NCBI GenBank assembly: GCA_016213325.1
Contig: JACRAY010000015.1
Coordinates: 186,001-250,000 of the forward strand
DNA length: 64,000 nucleotides
Origin: Burkholderiales bacterium
Lineage (GTDB): Bacteria > Pseudomonadota > Gammaproteobacteria > Burkholderiales > Burkholderiaceae_C
Direction of reading: 5' to 3'
Below, in pieces: positions 54,967-63,712 of the stretch. Position numbers and translations under genes: made by a program. The notes beneath the pieces are model-generated. The model saw only the letters and a program-made list of their open reading frames with translations, made no database searches and had not been told where the DNA came from. Each line of letters opens with the position of its first letter. Positions within the stretch are counted from its first letter, which is position 1.

Positions 54967-54991
54967 AGGGTTTGTCAAGTACATACTTCGC
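54967..54991. repeat. Right terminal inverted repeat of the IS1595 element
   Basis: 25 bp ending ACATACTTCGC, exact reverse complement of 51319-51343; followed by the duplicated CTCTAATC. Confidence 0.95.
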
Positions 54992-54999
54992 CTCTAATC
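54992..54999. repeat. 8-bp target-site duplication, right copy
   Basis: CTCTAATC, identical to 51311-51318. It ends one base before the AsnC-type gene's stop codon triplet. Confidence 0.9.
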
Positions 55000-55000
55000 A

Positions 55001-55483
55001 TTACAAAGGCAGCGCCGTCGTGCCTTTCAGGCGGTCCAGCACGAAACTGGTCTTGCAGTCCTGCACGCTCGGGTGCTTCAGCAGCGTTTCCATGATGAAG
55101 CGACTGTAGTGCGCCATGTCCTGCACCACCACCCTGAGCATGAAGTCCATTTCGCCGGTGAGCGCAGCGCACTCCACCACTTCGGGCCAGGTCTGCACCG
55201 CCGCGCGGAACAGGTCCATCGGGTTGCGCTTGTGGCTTTCAGTGTGCTTTTCCAGCCGCACGTTGAGGTAGGCCGTGAGTCCCAGCCCGACCGCCTCGGG
55301 CCGCACCAGCGCCACATAGCGGTCGATCACGCCCGCGTCTTCGAGGCGCTTCACCCGCCGCAGCACCGCGCTGGCCGACAAGCCGACCCGCTCCCCGATC
55401 ACTTCATAGGTCTCACGGCCATTTGCTTGGAGGCAGCGCAGGATGGCGCGGTCGAGCTTGTCGAGTGCTTCGGTCGCATTCAT
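55001..55483 (-). CDS. Lrp/AsnC-family transcriptional regulator
   Basis: A 160-residue Lrp/AsnC regulator: N-terminal HTH (LDRAILRCLQANGRETYEVIGERVGLSASAVLRRVKRLEDAG) and C-terminal RAM effector domain (GEMDFMLRVVVQDMAHYSRFIMETLLKHPSV). Divergent from hpd across a 103-bp gap, so likely controlling tyrosine/phenylalanine breakdown in response to an amino acid. The transposon inserted right after its stop, leaving the coding sequence intact. Confidence 0.92.
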   Translation of the reverse strand: MNATEALDKLDRAILRCLQANGRETYEVIGERVGLSASAVLRRVKRLEDAGVIDRYVALVRPEAVGLGLTAYLNVRLEKHTESHKRNPMDLFRAAVQTWPEVVECAALTGEMDFMLRVVVQDMAHYSRFIMETLLKHPSVQDCKTSFVLDRLKGTTALPL

Positions 55484-55486
55484 TAC

Positions 55487-55504
55487 GCAACTTTAGTGCA
55501 ACTT
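55487..55504. promoter_or_regulatory. Tandem GCAACTT sites in the asnC/hpd gap
   Basis: GCAACTT-N4-GCAACTT (55487-55493 and 55498-55504), an 11-bp period, just upstream of the AsnC-type ATG. The location suits an autoregulatory Lrp-family site; the motif is not a verified consensus. Confidence 0.3.
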
Positions 55505-55586
55505 CAAGCCACCAAACGCGTGGAAACGCCGGAAAAGTGACGGCGACCCGGTCTAAAGTGCGGCGATCCGCAACATCCCCACGACC

Positions 55587-56696
55587 ATGATTACCGCCAA
55601 CTGGGACAACCCGATGGGCACCGCCGGGTTCGAGTTCATCGAATACGCCGCGCCCGACCCGAAAGCCATGGGCGAACTGTTCGAGCGCATGGGCTTTCGC
55701 GCCATTGCGCGGCACCGCCACAAGGCCGTGGTGCTGTATCGCCAGGGCGAGATCAACTTCATCGTGAACGCCGAGCCCGACTCGTTCGCGCAGCGCTTCG
55801 CGCGGGCGCACGGGCCCAGCATCTGCGCCATTGCGTTCCGCGTGCAGGACGCCAAGGCGGCGTACGAACGCGCGGTGTCGCTGGGCGCCTGGGGCTACGC
55901 GGGGCAGGCCGGCCCGGGCGAGCTGAACATCCCGGCCATCAAGGGCATCGGCGACAGCCTGATCTACCTGGTGGACCGCTGGCGCGGCAAGAACGGCCGC
56001 AAGGAAGGCGAGATCGGCAACATCGGCTTCTATGACGTGGACTTCGAGCCCCTGCCCGGCGCCGAGCTGAACCCCGCGGGCATCCGCCTGACCTACATCG
56101 ACCACCTCACGCACAACGTGCACCGCGGGCGCATGAAGGAGTGGGCCGACTTCTACGAGCGCCTGTTCAACTTCCGCGAGGTCCGCTACTTCGACATCGA
56201 AGGCCAGGCCACCGGCGTGAAGAGCAAGGCCATGACCAGCCCCTGCGGCCAGATCCGCATCCCCATCAACGAGGAAGGCAACGAGAAGCCGGGGCAGATC
56301 CAGGAGTACCTGGACCGCTACCACGGCGAAGGCATCCAGCACATCGCACTGGGCTCCACCAACCTGTTCGAGTCGGTGGATGCGTTGCAGCTGAATGGCG
56401 TGAAGCTGCTGGATACCAGCGACACCTACTACGAGCTGCTGCCCAAGCGCATTCCGGGGCTGCAGGAGGACGTGGAGGCGCTGAGGCAGCGCAACATCCT
56501 GGTGGACGGCCGCCCGGGCGAGCTGCTGCTGCAGATCTTCAGCGAGAACCAGCTCGGGCCGATCTTCTTCGAGTTCATCCAGCGCAAGGGCAACGAAGGC
56601 TTCGGCGAAGGCAATTTCAAGGCGCTGTTCGAGACCATGGAGCTCGACCAGGTGCGCCGGGGGGTACTCACCACCGGGCCGGAAGCTTCTTCCTGA
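55587..56696 (+). CDS. hppD: 4-hydroxyphenylpyruvate dioxygenase
   Basis: A 369-residue non-haem Fe(II) enzyme converting 4-hydroxyphenylpyruvate to homogentisate. The C-terminal VOC domain carries the iron ligands: His in YIDHLTHNV, His in GIQHIALGSTN and Glu in GPIFFEFIQRKGNEGFGEGN, plus the family-typical KLLDTSDTYYELLPKR. It starts at ATG 55587. It is divergent from the AsnC-type regulator; no homogentisate genes follow. Its last 29 bp overlap the convergent Crp/Fnr gene. Confidence 0.96.
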   Translation: MITANWDNPMGTAGFEFIEYAAPDPKAMGELFERMGFRAIARHRHKAVVLYRQGEINFIVNAEPDSFAQRFARAHGPSICAIAFRVQDAKAAYERAVSLGAWGYAGQAGPGELNIPAIKGIGDSLIYLVDRWRGKNGRKEGEIGNIGFYDVDFEPLPGAELNPAGIRLTYIDHLTHNVHRGRMKEWADFYERLFNFREVRYFDIEGQATGVKSKAMTSPCGQIRIPINEEGNEKPGQIQEYLDRYHGEGIQHIALGSTNLFESVDALQLNGVKLLDTSDTYYELLPKRIPGLQEDVEALRQRNILVDGRPGELLLQIFSENQLGPIFFEFIQRKGNEGFGEGNFKALFETMELDQVRRGVLTTGPEASS

Positions 56697-57324
56697 GGGT
56701 GATGCGCTTCACGCCGAGTTCGACGTAGCCGCCCTTCTCCAGGTCCTTCAGCAGGCGGCTCACCATTTCGCGCGAGGCGCCCACGCGGCTGGCGATCGCC
56801 TGGTGCGTGATCGGCGCGATCAGCACCGGCGCATCGGGACGCCCCGGACCCGCAACGCTTTCGAGCTGCCCGACGACGCGGCCGTACACGTCGAGCAGCG
56901 CGATGCTGCGCGCGGTCTCGGTAGCCAGCCGCGCCCGCCGGATCACCTGCGCCACCAGCTCCAGCGCGAACTGCGGCTCTTCGGCCAGGTGGTCGCGCAC
57001 GGCGGAACGGTGCACCACCGAGCAGGTGGTGGGCTCCAGCGTCATGACCGACGCCGAGCGCGGTCCGCCGTCGAGCGACATCTCGCCGAAATAGTCACCG
57101 GCCGGGATGGTGCCGTAGGTGATCTCGCGGCCATTCTGGTCGTTGGAGAAGGCCTTGGCCGAACCCCTCAGCACGACGAACATCGTGTCGCCCGGGTCGC
57201 CTTCGCTGATCACGATGGTGTTCTTGCGGTAGTTGCGCAGCTGCCCGCGCAGCGCCAGGGCGCGCAGGGACGGGTTGAGCGAGGCGATCAGTGCGTCGTT
57301 GGCGGCGGGCCGGGCTTCTGGCAT
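56668..57324 (-). CDS. Crp/Fnr-family transcriptional regulator
   Basis: A 218-residue Crp-type regulator. The cyclic-nucleotide-binding barrel has NTIVISEGDPGDTMFVVLRGSAKAF and GDYFGEMSLDGGPRSASV (the phosphate-binding cassette region with a Glu, and RSAS at the cNMP contact). The HTH is THQAIASRVGASREMVSRLLKDLEKGGYV. Ligand-like residues suggest cAMP or a related nucleotide; two class III cyclases are in the window. ATG 57324 has GGAG 8 nt upstream; ATG 57357 is an alternative. Confidence 0.9.
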   Translation of the reverse strand: MPEARPAANDALIASLNPSLRALALRGQLRNYRKNTIVISEGDPGDTMFVVLRGSAKAFSNDQNGREITYGTIPAGDYFGEMSLDGGPRSASVMTLEPTTCSVVHRSAVRDHLAEEPQFALELVAQVIRRARLATETARSIALLDVYGRVVGQLESVAGPGRPDAPVLIAPITHQAIASRVGASREMVSRLLKDLEKGGYVELGVKRITLRKKLPARW

Positions 57325-57380
57325 GGGCGGGGCTCCAGTCGCCTGCCACTCTAGCATGCCGCCGGATGGGCTCCCCACGT

Positions 57381-58037
57381 TCAGTGGACCGGTTCGTGCC
57401 ACAGCGGGGGCGCCACCGGCGGCAGCAGCGACACGCGCTTGACCAGTTCGCGCACGCCGCTGGAGCGTGTCTTGGCGCACAGGCTTCGCACGTGGCTGCG
57501 CACGGTGGAGACGGCCACCTCGAGCCGCGCCGCGACCTCGGGCGCCGAGCAGCCCTGGCACAGGATGCCCAGCACCAGTTCCTCGGTGGGCGTCAGGCCG
57601 TGGCAGCGCGCGAAGAAGCACAGCATGAGCGAGTCGCAGACCGCAGCACGCGAGAAGACCAGCGCCACGCCGCGCCCGGGCCCGTCGGCCTTCAGCGGGA
57701 CAACGGCCAGGGGTAATGCCGGTCCCTCCCCAAGCGCCAGCGTCACGAGGCTGCGCTTGCCCAGCATTCCCCTGTGCAGGACGTCCTGCAGTGCCTGCCC
57801 CTCCTGCGCCCGCAACGCTTCCAGCAGCCGGTGGCCCACGGCCGGCAGGTGCCGCCGAGCGAGTTCCTGGCGCGCGGCGTGGTTGGCGTGCAGCACGCGC
57901 GCGTCGGGCCCCAGGATCAGCACCCCGTGTGCCAACTCGTCCAGCAACAGCCCCAGCCCGGCGGCCACCCCGAGGTGGGCATCACCCTTGGCGGCCGCAG
58001 CGCGTACTGCTTCGTGGTCCATGACTTCCATCTGCAT
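57381..58037 (-). CDS. LuxR-family transcriptional regulator with PAS-like sensor
   Basis: A 218-residue protein with an N-terminal PAS-like domain (LAHGVLILGPDARVLHANHAARQEL) and a C-terminal LuxR HTH (LTPTEELVLGILCQGCSAPEVAARLEVAVSTVRSHVRSLCAK). No receiver domain or autoinducer domain is seen. Start uncertain: GTG 58055, ATG 58037, 58031 and 58022 are all in frame. It is alone, co-directional with the Crp/Fnr gene 56 bp downstream. Confidence 0.85.
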   Translation of the reverse strand: MQMEVMDHEAVRAAAAKGDAHLGVAAGLGLLLDELAHGVLILGPDARVLHANHAARQELARRHLPAVGHRLLEALRAQEGQALQDVLHRGMLGKRSLVTLALGEGPALPLAVVPLKADGPGRGVALVFSRAAVCDSLMLCFFARCHGLTPTEELVLGILCQGCSAPEVAARLEVAVSTVRSHVRSLCAKTRSSGVRELVKRVSLLPPVAPPLWHEPVH

Positions 58038-58116
58038 CCCCAACTCTGTTGGCACAAGGATAGGGAGTCATGCGAGCGGGCAGCCGGGATTCTGCCGCCG
58101 GATTCCGGTGACAAAT

Positions 58117-59019
58117 TCACATCGCGGCGAGCGAGCCTTCGATGACCTCGGGGTGGAACCCGAGCTGCACATGGGCTTGGCCGCGCACATGGCGGTTGTC
58201 GGCATGCGGCAGCGTGGCCGTGGTGGCCGGGAACACGATGTTGTCGCAGTTCGAGTACCAGCAGGTGAACGGCGGCTGCGGCCGTGCGGCTTCGTCGCTC
58301 GCGAGTTGCTGCAGCCAGCCGCCGTCCAGCCTCATCTGCTTGCCGTTGGGCGTGTGGCTGATACGCGCGATCCAGGCACCCTGGTGGGGCGAGCCGATGG
58401 TGACCACGCGATGCACGCGCGAAGCGTCGCCCGATGCGCGCAGCCATGCACGCGCCGCCAGGCCGCCCATGCTGTGGCACACCAGCACCGGCGCGAGGCC
58501 CGTGGCGGCCTCCATCTTCGCCACCGCCTGCTCGATGATGGGCGCGTAAGCGTCGATGGGCGCAAACACCGGCTCGAGGTTGACGGCCGCATACGGCGTG
58601 CCGTTGGCCGCCAGCCGCTCGAGCCACGGCGTCCAGAACCCCCGGTTGCAGACGAAGCCGTGGATGAAGACGACGCCGCGCCGGCCCGCGCCGCCGGCAT
58701 CCAGCCGGTCCGGCAGGGCGCGCCACCGGAACGGCTGGCGCCAGTAGAAGATTTGCGCGAAGAGCAGGCACTCGTTCCACCAGGCCCGCAGCAGCTCGCC
58801 CGGCGTCGGACGCGGCGCAGGATCGCCGCGGCTCACGAAATGCACGATCACGAATTGCAGGGCGAGCACGAAGGCGAAGCTGAAGGCAATGGCGAGCGCG
58901 CCCACGATCGCCGCCGCAGGTGACGCAGGCCAGCGCCACCACAGCCACGCGAGCGCCGCCAGGCCGAACACGGCCATCGAGGCCTGCTGCATGCGCGCGA
59001 GGGCGGAGTGCCGCTTCAT
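58117..59019 (-). CDS. Membrane-anchored alpha/beta-fold lipase/esterase-like hydrolase
   Basis: A 300-residue protein: two N-terminal membrane helices (MAVFGLAALAWLWWRW and AAIVGALAIAFSFAFVLALQF) then an alpha/beta hydrolase with oxyanion GVVFIHGFVCNRGFW, nucleophile VLVCHSMGGLAARAW (Ser about 185) and a late His near GFHPEVIEGS. VTIGSPHQGAWIA is typical of triacylglycerol-lipase-like enzymes. Its ATG overlaps the GMC gene stop by one base (TGATG). Confidence 0.85.
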   Translation of the reverse strand: MKRHSALARMQQASMAVFGLAALAWLWWRWPASPAAAIVGALAIAFSFAFVLALQFVIVHFVSRGDPAPRPTPGELLRAWWNECLLFAQIFYWRQPFRWRALPDRLDAGGAGRRGVVFIHGFVCNRGFWTPWLERLAANGTPYAAVNLEPVFAPIDAYAPIIEQAVAKMEAATGLAPVLVCHSMGGLAARAWLRASGDASRVHRVVTIGSPHQGAWIARISHTPNGKQMRLDGGWLQQLASDEAARPQPPFTCWYSNCDNIVFPATTATLPHADNRHVRGQAHVQLGFHPEVIEGSLAAM

Positions 59020-60635
59020 CAGGCGAGTATCACCTCACCGGCGCCCAGCCGGCGCGCCAGCCGCTGCGCGAGCCGGTTGACGATGCCGTAGATCGACAGC
59101 TGCGGGTTGGCGCCGATGCTGGTGGGAAAGAGCGAACCGTCGTGCACCGACAGGTTCTCGACCTGCCAGTGCTGGCCGTCGGGCTGCACCACGCCCTGCT
59201 GCGGCTGGCCGGCCATGCCGCAGCCGCCCATGACGTGCGCGCTGACCACCTTGGTGAGCAGCGGCTTCACCGGCAGGCGCTGCAGCGCCTCGCGCGCTTC
59301 GTGCCAGCTCGCGTAGGGCTTGGCCATCTCGTGCACCGGCTGCACTTCGCGTGCACCGGCGGCGAACTGGATTTCGGCCATGGCCAGCAGCGCGCGCCGC
59401 GCGCCGTCCATCACGAAAGGCGTGAGCCGGTAGTCGAGCACGGGCGAGCCATCGCCGCGCAGCGACACATGGCCGCCCGGGCTTTCGTCGTGGAAGCCGT
59501 CGCGCAGCAGCGCCAGCAGCGCGTGCGTGTTGGCGAACTGCTTGAGCTGCCGGGCCTGTTCGTCGCCGTGGCCCGAAACGGTGGAGGCGAAGATCAGCGG
59601 GTAGAGCGGCGGCGCCTCCAGCTTGAAGCCGATGGGCCCGTCGATCGGCTGCGTTTCGAGGAAGTGGTCGGTGTACAGCGTCTGCGGCGCACCGTCCCAG
59701 CCCGCCACCTTCTGCGGCATCACCGCCGCGGAGATCACCACCGGGTGCAGGAAGGTCCGCGTGCCCAAGCGGCCATGCGGGTCGGGCACCTGCGAGCGCA
59801 GCAGCACCGCCGGCGAATTGATCGCGCCGGCTGCCAGCACGTAGTGCTGCGCGACGATCCGCGTGCCGGGGCCGCTGGCGGTGCCGCCGTTCAGCCGCGC
59901 CGGCAGGCAGTCGAGCGACGCGACGCGGCCGTGTGCGAAGTTGAACCGCTCGGCACGCGTTTCGACCAGCAGCCGCGCGCCGCGGTCCAGTGCCGCGGGA
60001 AGCGTCGTCACCAGCATCGACTGCTTGGCGTTGGTCGGGCAGCCCATGCCGCACGAGCCGAGGTTCCAGCAGCCGCGCACGTTACGCGCAATGGCCGCGG
60101 CGGGAATGCCCAGCTTGGCGGCGCCGCGGCGCAGCAGCGCGTTGTTCTCGTTGGGCGGTGCGAGCCACGGCCCGATGGCCAGGCGCTGCTCGGCCTGCTG
60201 GAAATACGGCGCGAGCGAGTTCACGTCGTAGTCGCGCAAGCCGAAATGCGACTGCCAGTACGCAAGCGTAGCGTCTGGCGTGCGGAACGAGCTGGTCCAG
60301 TTGACAGTCGTGGAACCGCCGACGCAACGTCCCTGCAGGATGTTGATGGCCTTGTCGGCGGTCTTGCGCGCGGCGCTCTCCTGGTACAGCGCCGGGTAGG
60401 CCGTCGACTCGAGCTGCCTGAAGTCGCTGCTGGTGCGTAGCGGCCCTTCCTCGACGATGACCACGGCAAGGCCCGCCTTCGCGAGCAGCTCCGCGGTGAT
60501 GCCCGCACCGGCACCCGAGCCGATGATCGCGACGTCGCAGGTGATGCGCGGCGGCACTTCGCCGTGCGGCCCGCCCATTACCTTCCAGCCGCGCTTGAGC
60601 CCTTCGCGCACGGGGTCCGGAATCGTCATGGCCAT
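59019..60635 (-). CDS. GMC-family FAD oxidoreductase
   Basis: A 538-residue flavoenzyme of the glucose-methanol-choline family, in the gluconate/alcohol dehydrogenase branch. FAD binding: CDVAIIGSGAGAGITAELLAKAG near the start; INILQGRCVGGSTTVNW; Cys-rich WNLGSCGMGCPTNAKQSM; C-terminal HVMGGCGM and GSLFPTSIGANPQLSIYGI with the active-site His/Asn region. GGGAGG 7 nt upstream supports ATG 60635. It is paired with a small Tat-type subunit 2 bp upstream, like gluconate 2-dehydrogenase complexes; a cytochrome subunit is not adjacent. Substrate unknown. Confidence 0.9.
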   Translation of the reverse strand: MAMTIPDPVREGLKRGWKVMGGPHGEVPPRITCDVAIIGSGAGAGITAELLAKAGLAVVIVEEGPLRTSSDFRQLESTAYPALYQESAARKTADKAINILQGRCVGGSTTVNWTSSFRTPDATLAYWQSHFGLRDYDVNSLAPYFQQAEQRLAIGPWLAPPNENNALLRRGAAKLGIPAAAIARNVRGCWNLGSCGMGCPTNAKQSMLVTTLPAALDRGARLLVETRAERFNFAHGRVASLDCLPARLNGGTASGPGTRIVAQHYVLAAGAINSPAVLLRSQVPDPHGRLGTRTFLHPVVISAAVMPQKVAGWDGAPQTLYTDHFLETQPIDGPIGFKLEAPPLYPLIFASTVSGHGDEQARQLKQFANTHALLALLRDGFHDESPGGHVSLRGDGSPVLDYRLTPFVMDGARRALLAMAEIQFAAGAREVQPVHEMAKPYASWHEAREALQRLPVKPLLTKVVSAHVMGGCGMAGQPQQGVVQPDGQHWQVENLSVHDGSLFPTSIGANPQLSIYGIVNRLAQRLARRLGAGEVILA

Positions 60636-60637
60636 GG

Positions 60638-61144
60638 TCAGACCTCCCGCTGGCCCGGATAGCCCATCACGGCCCAGGTCGAGGGATCGGCGAAGTAGGC
60701 GCCGGCCACGATGTCGTGCAGCGCGTGATAGGCCTGCTGGCGCAGCGTGACGCCCGAAAAGCGCATGGCGTGCAGGCCCTGCTGCACTTCGGCCACGCTT
60801 GCTTCGGGCCAGGGGGTGTCGACGCCAGCCAGCCAGCGGCGCCCCGGCGCGCTGGCGAGCAGCGCGAGCAACTGGGACAGCTCCGACTGCGCATGGTCCG
60901 GCAGGTTGGCCACGAGTGCATCGATGCGTGCCACCGCGCCTTGCACGGCGCTCTCGCGCGCTGCACCGTCGGCAGGCAGCACACCGGCGAGGAAGGCCGC
61001 CGTCACGGGGGCGAACACTGCACGGCCTGCCGCGGACAGGCGGGCCGATTCGAGCCCGGGCCGCAACAGCGCGAGCGAACCGCCCGCTACCGCCGCGAGG
61101 GTCGCCGAAGCCACGCCCAGCTTCAGCCAAGTTCTTCTTTGCAT
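60638..61144 (-). CDS. Gluconate 2-dehydrogenase subunit 3-like protein with Tat signal
   Basis: A 168-residue protein with a twin-arginine leader (QRRTWLKLGVASATLAAVAGG), which could carry the GMC partner to the periplasm. The C-terminal GAYFADPSTWAVMGYPGQREV matches the subunit 3 family of GMC dehydrogenases. It starts at ATG 61144, and the large subunit begins 2 bp after its stop. Low sequence complexity makes this a moderate assignment. Confidence 0.78.
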   Translation of the reverse strand: MQRRTWLKLGVASATLAAVAGGSLALLRPGLESARLSAAGRAVFAPVTAAFLAGVLPADGAARESAVQGAVARIDALVANLPDHAQSELSQLLALLASAPGRRWLAGVDTPWPEASVAEVQQGLHAMRFSGVTLRQQAYHALHDIVAGAYFADPSTWAVMGYPGQREV

Positions 61145-61213
61145 CGTTGCACTATGGCAGCCCGCGGGGCCGCGCCGTAGAGCGCGGCGTCTATAGATAG
61201 ACTCGGGGCTGGC

Positions 61214-61957
61214 ATGGACACCGCCCAACGAATCCGGCAAGCCGTGGCCGAAGTGACGGCGCTGCGCCACGCGTCGGCCGGCGAGCCCGCGCTGGCGCAG
61301 GCCATCCTGGCCGTCAAGCGCACGCAGGGGCGCCGGTTCGCCGGGACCTATCGCGACTTGATGGACAGCGGCACCTATGCGGCGGCGACCCGGTTCTTCC
61401 TCGAAGAACTTTACAGCGACGCCGACTATGCCGAGCGCGACGCGCAGTTCGGCCGCATTGCCGGTGCGGTAGAGAAGTTCTTTCCCAAGGATGTGGCCCT
61501 GACGGCGGTGGCACTGGCCGAACTGCATTCCATGACGGAGAACCTCGACGCTGCGATGGGGCGCGCCTGGCTGCAGCCGGACATCGCGGACTTGCCGGAG
61601 GCCGCGCGCTACGTCGCGGCTTGGCGCACAGTGGGCCGCCGGCCGGACCGCGAAGCGCAACTGAGGGTGGTGCTGGCGATCGGGGACGAGATGGCGCGCC
61701 TGACCCGCCTGCCGGGCCTGCGCCTGATGCTGAAGATGATGCGCGGGCCGGCCGCCGCCGCGGGGCTGAGCTCGCTGCAGCGCTTCCTGGAAACCGGCTT
61801 CGACACGTTCGCCTCGATGGCCAGGCGGCGCGGTGGCGCCGAAACGTTCCTGGGGACGATCCGCGAGCGTGAAGCGAAGTTGATCGCCACCCTGTTCGAT
61901 GCGGATGTTGTCACGTGCGAGACCGAAATGGCCGCTGCCCTAGGACAAGCCCCCTAA
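61214..61957 (+). CDS. FFLEELY-motif protein, unknown function
   Basis: A 247-residue helical protein containing TRFFLEELYSDADYAERDAQF at about residue 60, the motif naming this family. Other conserved parts are TYRDLMDSGTYAAA before it and FLETGFDTFASMARRRGGAETFL late. No catalytic motif or membrane helix was recognised. It starts at ATG 61214, divergent from the Tat-type gene, and precedes the acyl-CoA ligase by 50 bp, with which it may be co-transcribed. Confidence 0.82.
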   Translation: MDTAQRIRQAVAEVTALRHASAGEPALAQAILAVKRTQGRRFAGTYRDLMDSGTYAAATRFFLEELYSDADYAERDAQFGRIAGAVEKFFPKDVALTAVALAELHSMTENLDAAMGRAWLQPDIADLPEAARYVAAWRTVGRRPDREAQLRVVLAIGDEMARLTRLPGLRLMLKMMRGPAAAAGLSSLQRFLETGFDTFASMARRRGGAETFLGTIREREAKLIATLFDADVVTCETEMAAALGQAP

Positions 61958-62007
61958 TTTCGCGCTGACGCCAGCCTGACAATCCGGCCTTCGCTTTGGA
62001 GACATGA

Positions 62008-63693
62008 ATGGACAAGCACTGGCTGCGCAGCTACCCCGAAGGCGTGCCGCACGACATCGACCCCGGGCAGTACCGCTCGCTGACGCAGCTGCTGGAGGAG
62101 TCGTTCCGCAAGAATGCGGCGCGGCCGTTTTCGGTCTGCATGGAGCGCTGGATGAGCTACGGCCAGCTCGACGACCTGTCGCGCGCGCTCGGCGCGTGGC
62201 TGCAGTCGCGCGGGCTCGAGCCCGGTGCGCGCGTGGCGATCATGCTGCCGAACGTACCGCAGTTCGCCGTGACCATGGCGGCGGTCATCCGCGCCGGCTA
62301 CACCTGCGTCAACGTGAACCCGCTGTACACCGCACGCGAGCTCGAGCACCAGCTGAAAGACTCCGGCGCCACGGCGATCGTGATCCTGGAGAACTTTGCG
62401 CACACGCTCGCCGAGGCGATCGAGCGCACGCCGGTCAAGCATGTCGTGATGGCCTCTTTCGGCGACCTGCTGGGGTTCTGGTACGGCATGTGGATGACGT
62501 TCGCCGTGCGCCACCTGGCCAAGCTGGTGCCACCGTACCAGCTGCCGCTTTCGGACGGCCGCACGGTCACCCCTTTCAACCGCGCCATCGCCGATGGTAC
62601 GGGCATGACGCTGAAGCCGGTGGAGCAGACGCTCGACTCGGTCGCCTTCCTGCAATACACCGGCGGCACGACCGGCTTGTCGAAGGGTGCGGTGCTGACC
62701 CATCGCAACATCGTCGCGGCCATCCTGCAGGCCGAGGCATGGTTCACGCCGGCACTCAAGCGCATCGGCGACGTGAGCAGGACGAACAGCATCGCGGCGC
62801 TGCCGCTGTACCACATCTTCGCGCTCACCCTGTCGCTGCTGGCGATCCGTTGGGGCGCGCACCTCACGCTGGTGCCCAACCCGCGCGACATCGGCAAGTT
62901 CATCGAGGTGCTGAAGAAGCGCCCGTTCCACCTGCTGCCGGCGGTCAACACGCTGTTCAATGCGCTCTTGCTGCATCCGCAACTGAAGACGGTGGACTTT
63001 TCACAGCTGTGCGTGTCGCAGGCCGGCGGCATGGCCGCGTCCGAGTCGACTGCGCGCGATTGGCAGCGGGCCACCGGCTGCGCGATGGTGGAAGGCTGGG
63101 GCATGAGCGAGACCTGCGCGATCGGCACCAACAACCCGGTCATGGCGCAGGAATTCTCCGGCACCATCGGCCTGCCGCTGCCCGGCATCGAGATCGCGAT
63201 CAAGGACGAAGACGGCCGGTCGCTGCCGGTGGGCGAGTCGGGCGAGATCTGCATCAAGGGGCCCAACGTGATGCAGGGCTACTACAACCAGCCCGCGGAG
63301 AACGCCAACGCCTTCACTGCCGATGGCTTCATGCGTACCGGCGACATCGGCATCATGGACAAGCGCGGCTACACGAAGATCGTCGACCGCAAGAAGGACA
63401 TGATCCTGGTGAGCGGCTTCAACGTGTTCCCGACCGAGCTGGAGAACGTGATCGCGAACTGCCCCGGCGTGGTCGAGTGCGCCGCCGTCGGCGTGCCCGA
63501 CGAGAAGCAGGGCGAGGCCATCAAGGTGTTCGTGGTGAAGAAGGAAACCACGTTGACCGAAGACGACCTGTGGCGCTACTGCCGGGACAACCTGACCGGC
63601 TACAAGATCCCCAAGTACATCGAGTTCCGCGACGACCTGCCCAAGACCAACGTGGGCAAGATCCTGCGGCGTGAACTGCGCGCGGGCAAGTAG
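62008..63693 (+). CDS. fadD: Long-chain fatty acid-CoA ligase (AMP-forming)
   Basis: A 561-residue ATP-dependent acyl-CoA synthetase activating fatty acids for beta-oxidation. Adenylate-forming motifs are in order: A3 QYTGGTTGLSKGAVLTH, A5 EGWGMSETCA, A7 FMRTGDIGIMDKRGYTKIVDRKKDMI and A10 PKTNVGKILRREL (catalytic Lys). VNVNPLYTARELEHQLKDSGA is typical of FadD. GGAG 6-7 nt upstream fits ATG 62008. The specific chain length is not shown. It is followed 19 bp later by an MBL-fold gene. Confidence 0.94.
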   Translation: MDKHWLRSYPEGVPHDIDPGQYRSLTQLLEESFRKNAARPFSVCMERWMSYGQLDDLSRALGAWLQSRGLEPGARVAIMLPNVPQFAVTMAAVIRAGYTCVNVNPLYTARELEHQLKDSGATAIVILENFAHTLAEAIERTPVKHVVMASFGDLLGFWYGMWMTFAVRHLAKLVPPYQLPLSDGRTVTPFNRAIADGTGMTLKPVEQTLDSVAFLQYTGGTTGLSKGAVLTHRNIVAAILQAEAWFTPALKRIGDVSRTNSIAALPLYHIFALTLSLLAIRWGAHLTLVPNPRDIGKFIEVLKKRPFHLLPAVNTLFNALLLHPQLKTVDFSQLCVSQAGGMAASESTARDWQRATGCAMVEGWGMSETCAIGTNNPVMAQEFSGTIGLPLPGIEIAIKDEDGRSLPVGESGEICIKGPNVMQGYYNQPAENANAFTADGFMRTGDIGIMDKRGYTKIVDRKKDMILVSGFNVFPTELENVIANCPGVVECAAVGVPDEKQGEAIKVFVVKKETTLTEDDLWRYCRDNLTGYKIPKYIEFRDDLPKTNVGKILRRELRAGK

Positions 63694-63712
63694 CCTGGGT
63701 TAGTCTCGGGGG

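Larger units (their letters stand above)
51319..54991. mobile_element. IS1595-family transposon with passenger genes (3673 bp)
   Basis: Perfect 25-bp terminal inverted repeats, beginning GCGAAGTATGTACTTGAC, at 51319-51343 and 54967-54991, flanked by the exact 8-bp duplication CTCTAATC. An ISXO2/IS1595-type transposase lies at the right end on the minus strand. The remaining 2.6 kb holds five passenger genes and three clear terminators. The inside is visibly poorer in GC than the flanks. IS1595 members are known for 8-bp duplications and for carrying passengers. It inserted one base after the stop of the AsnC-type gene. Confidence 0.93.
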
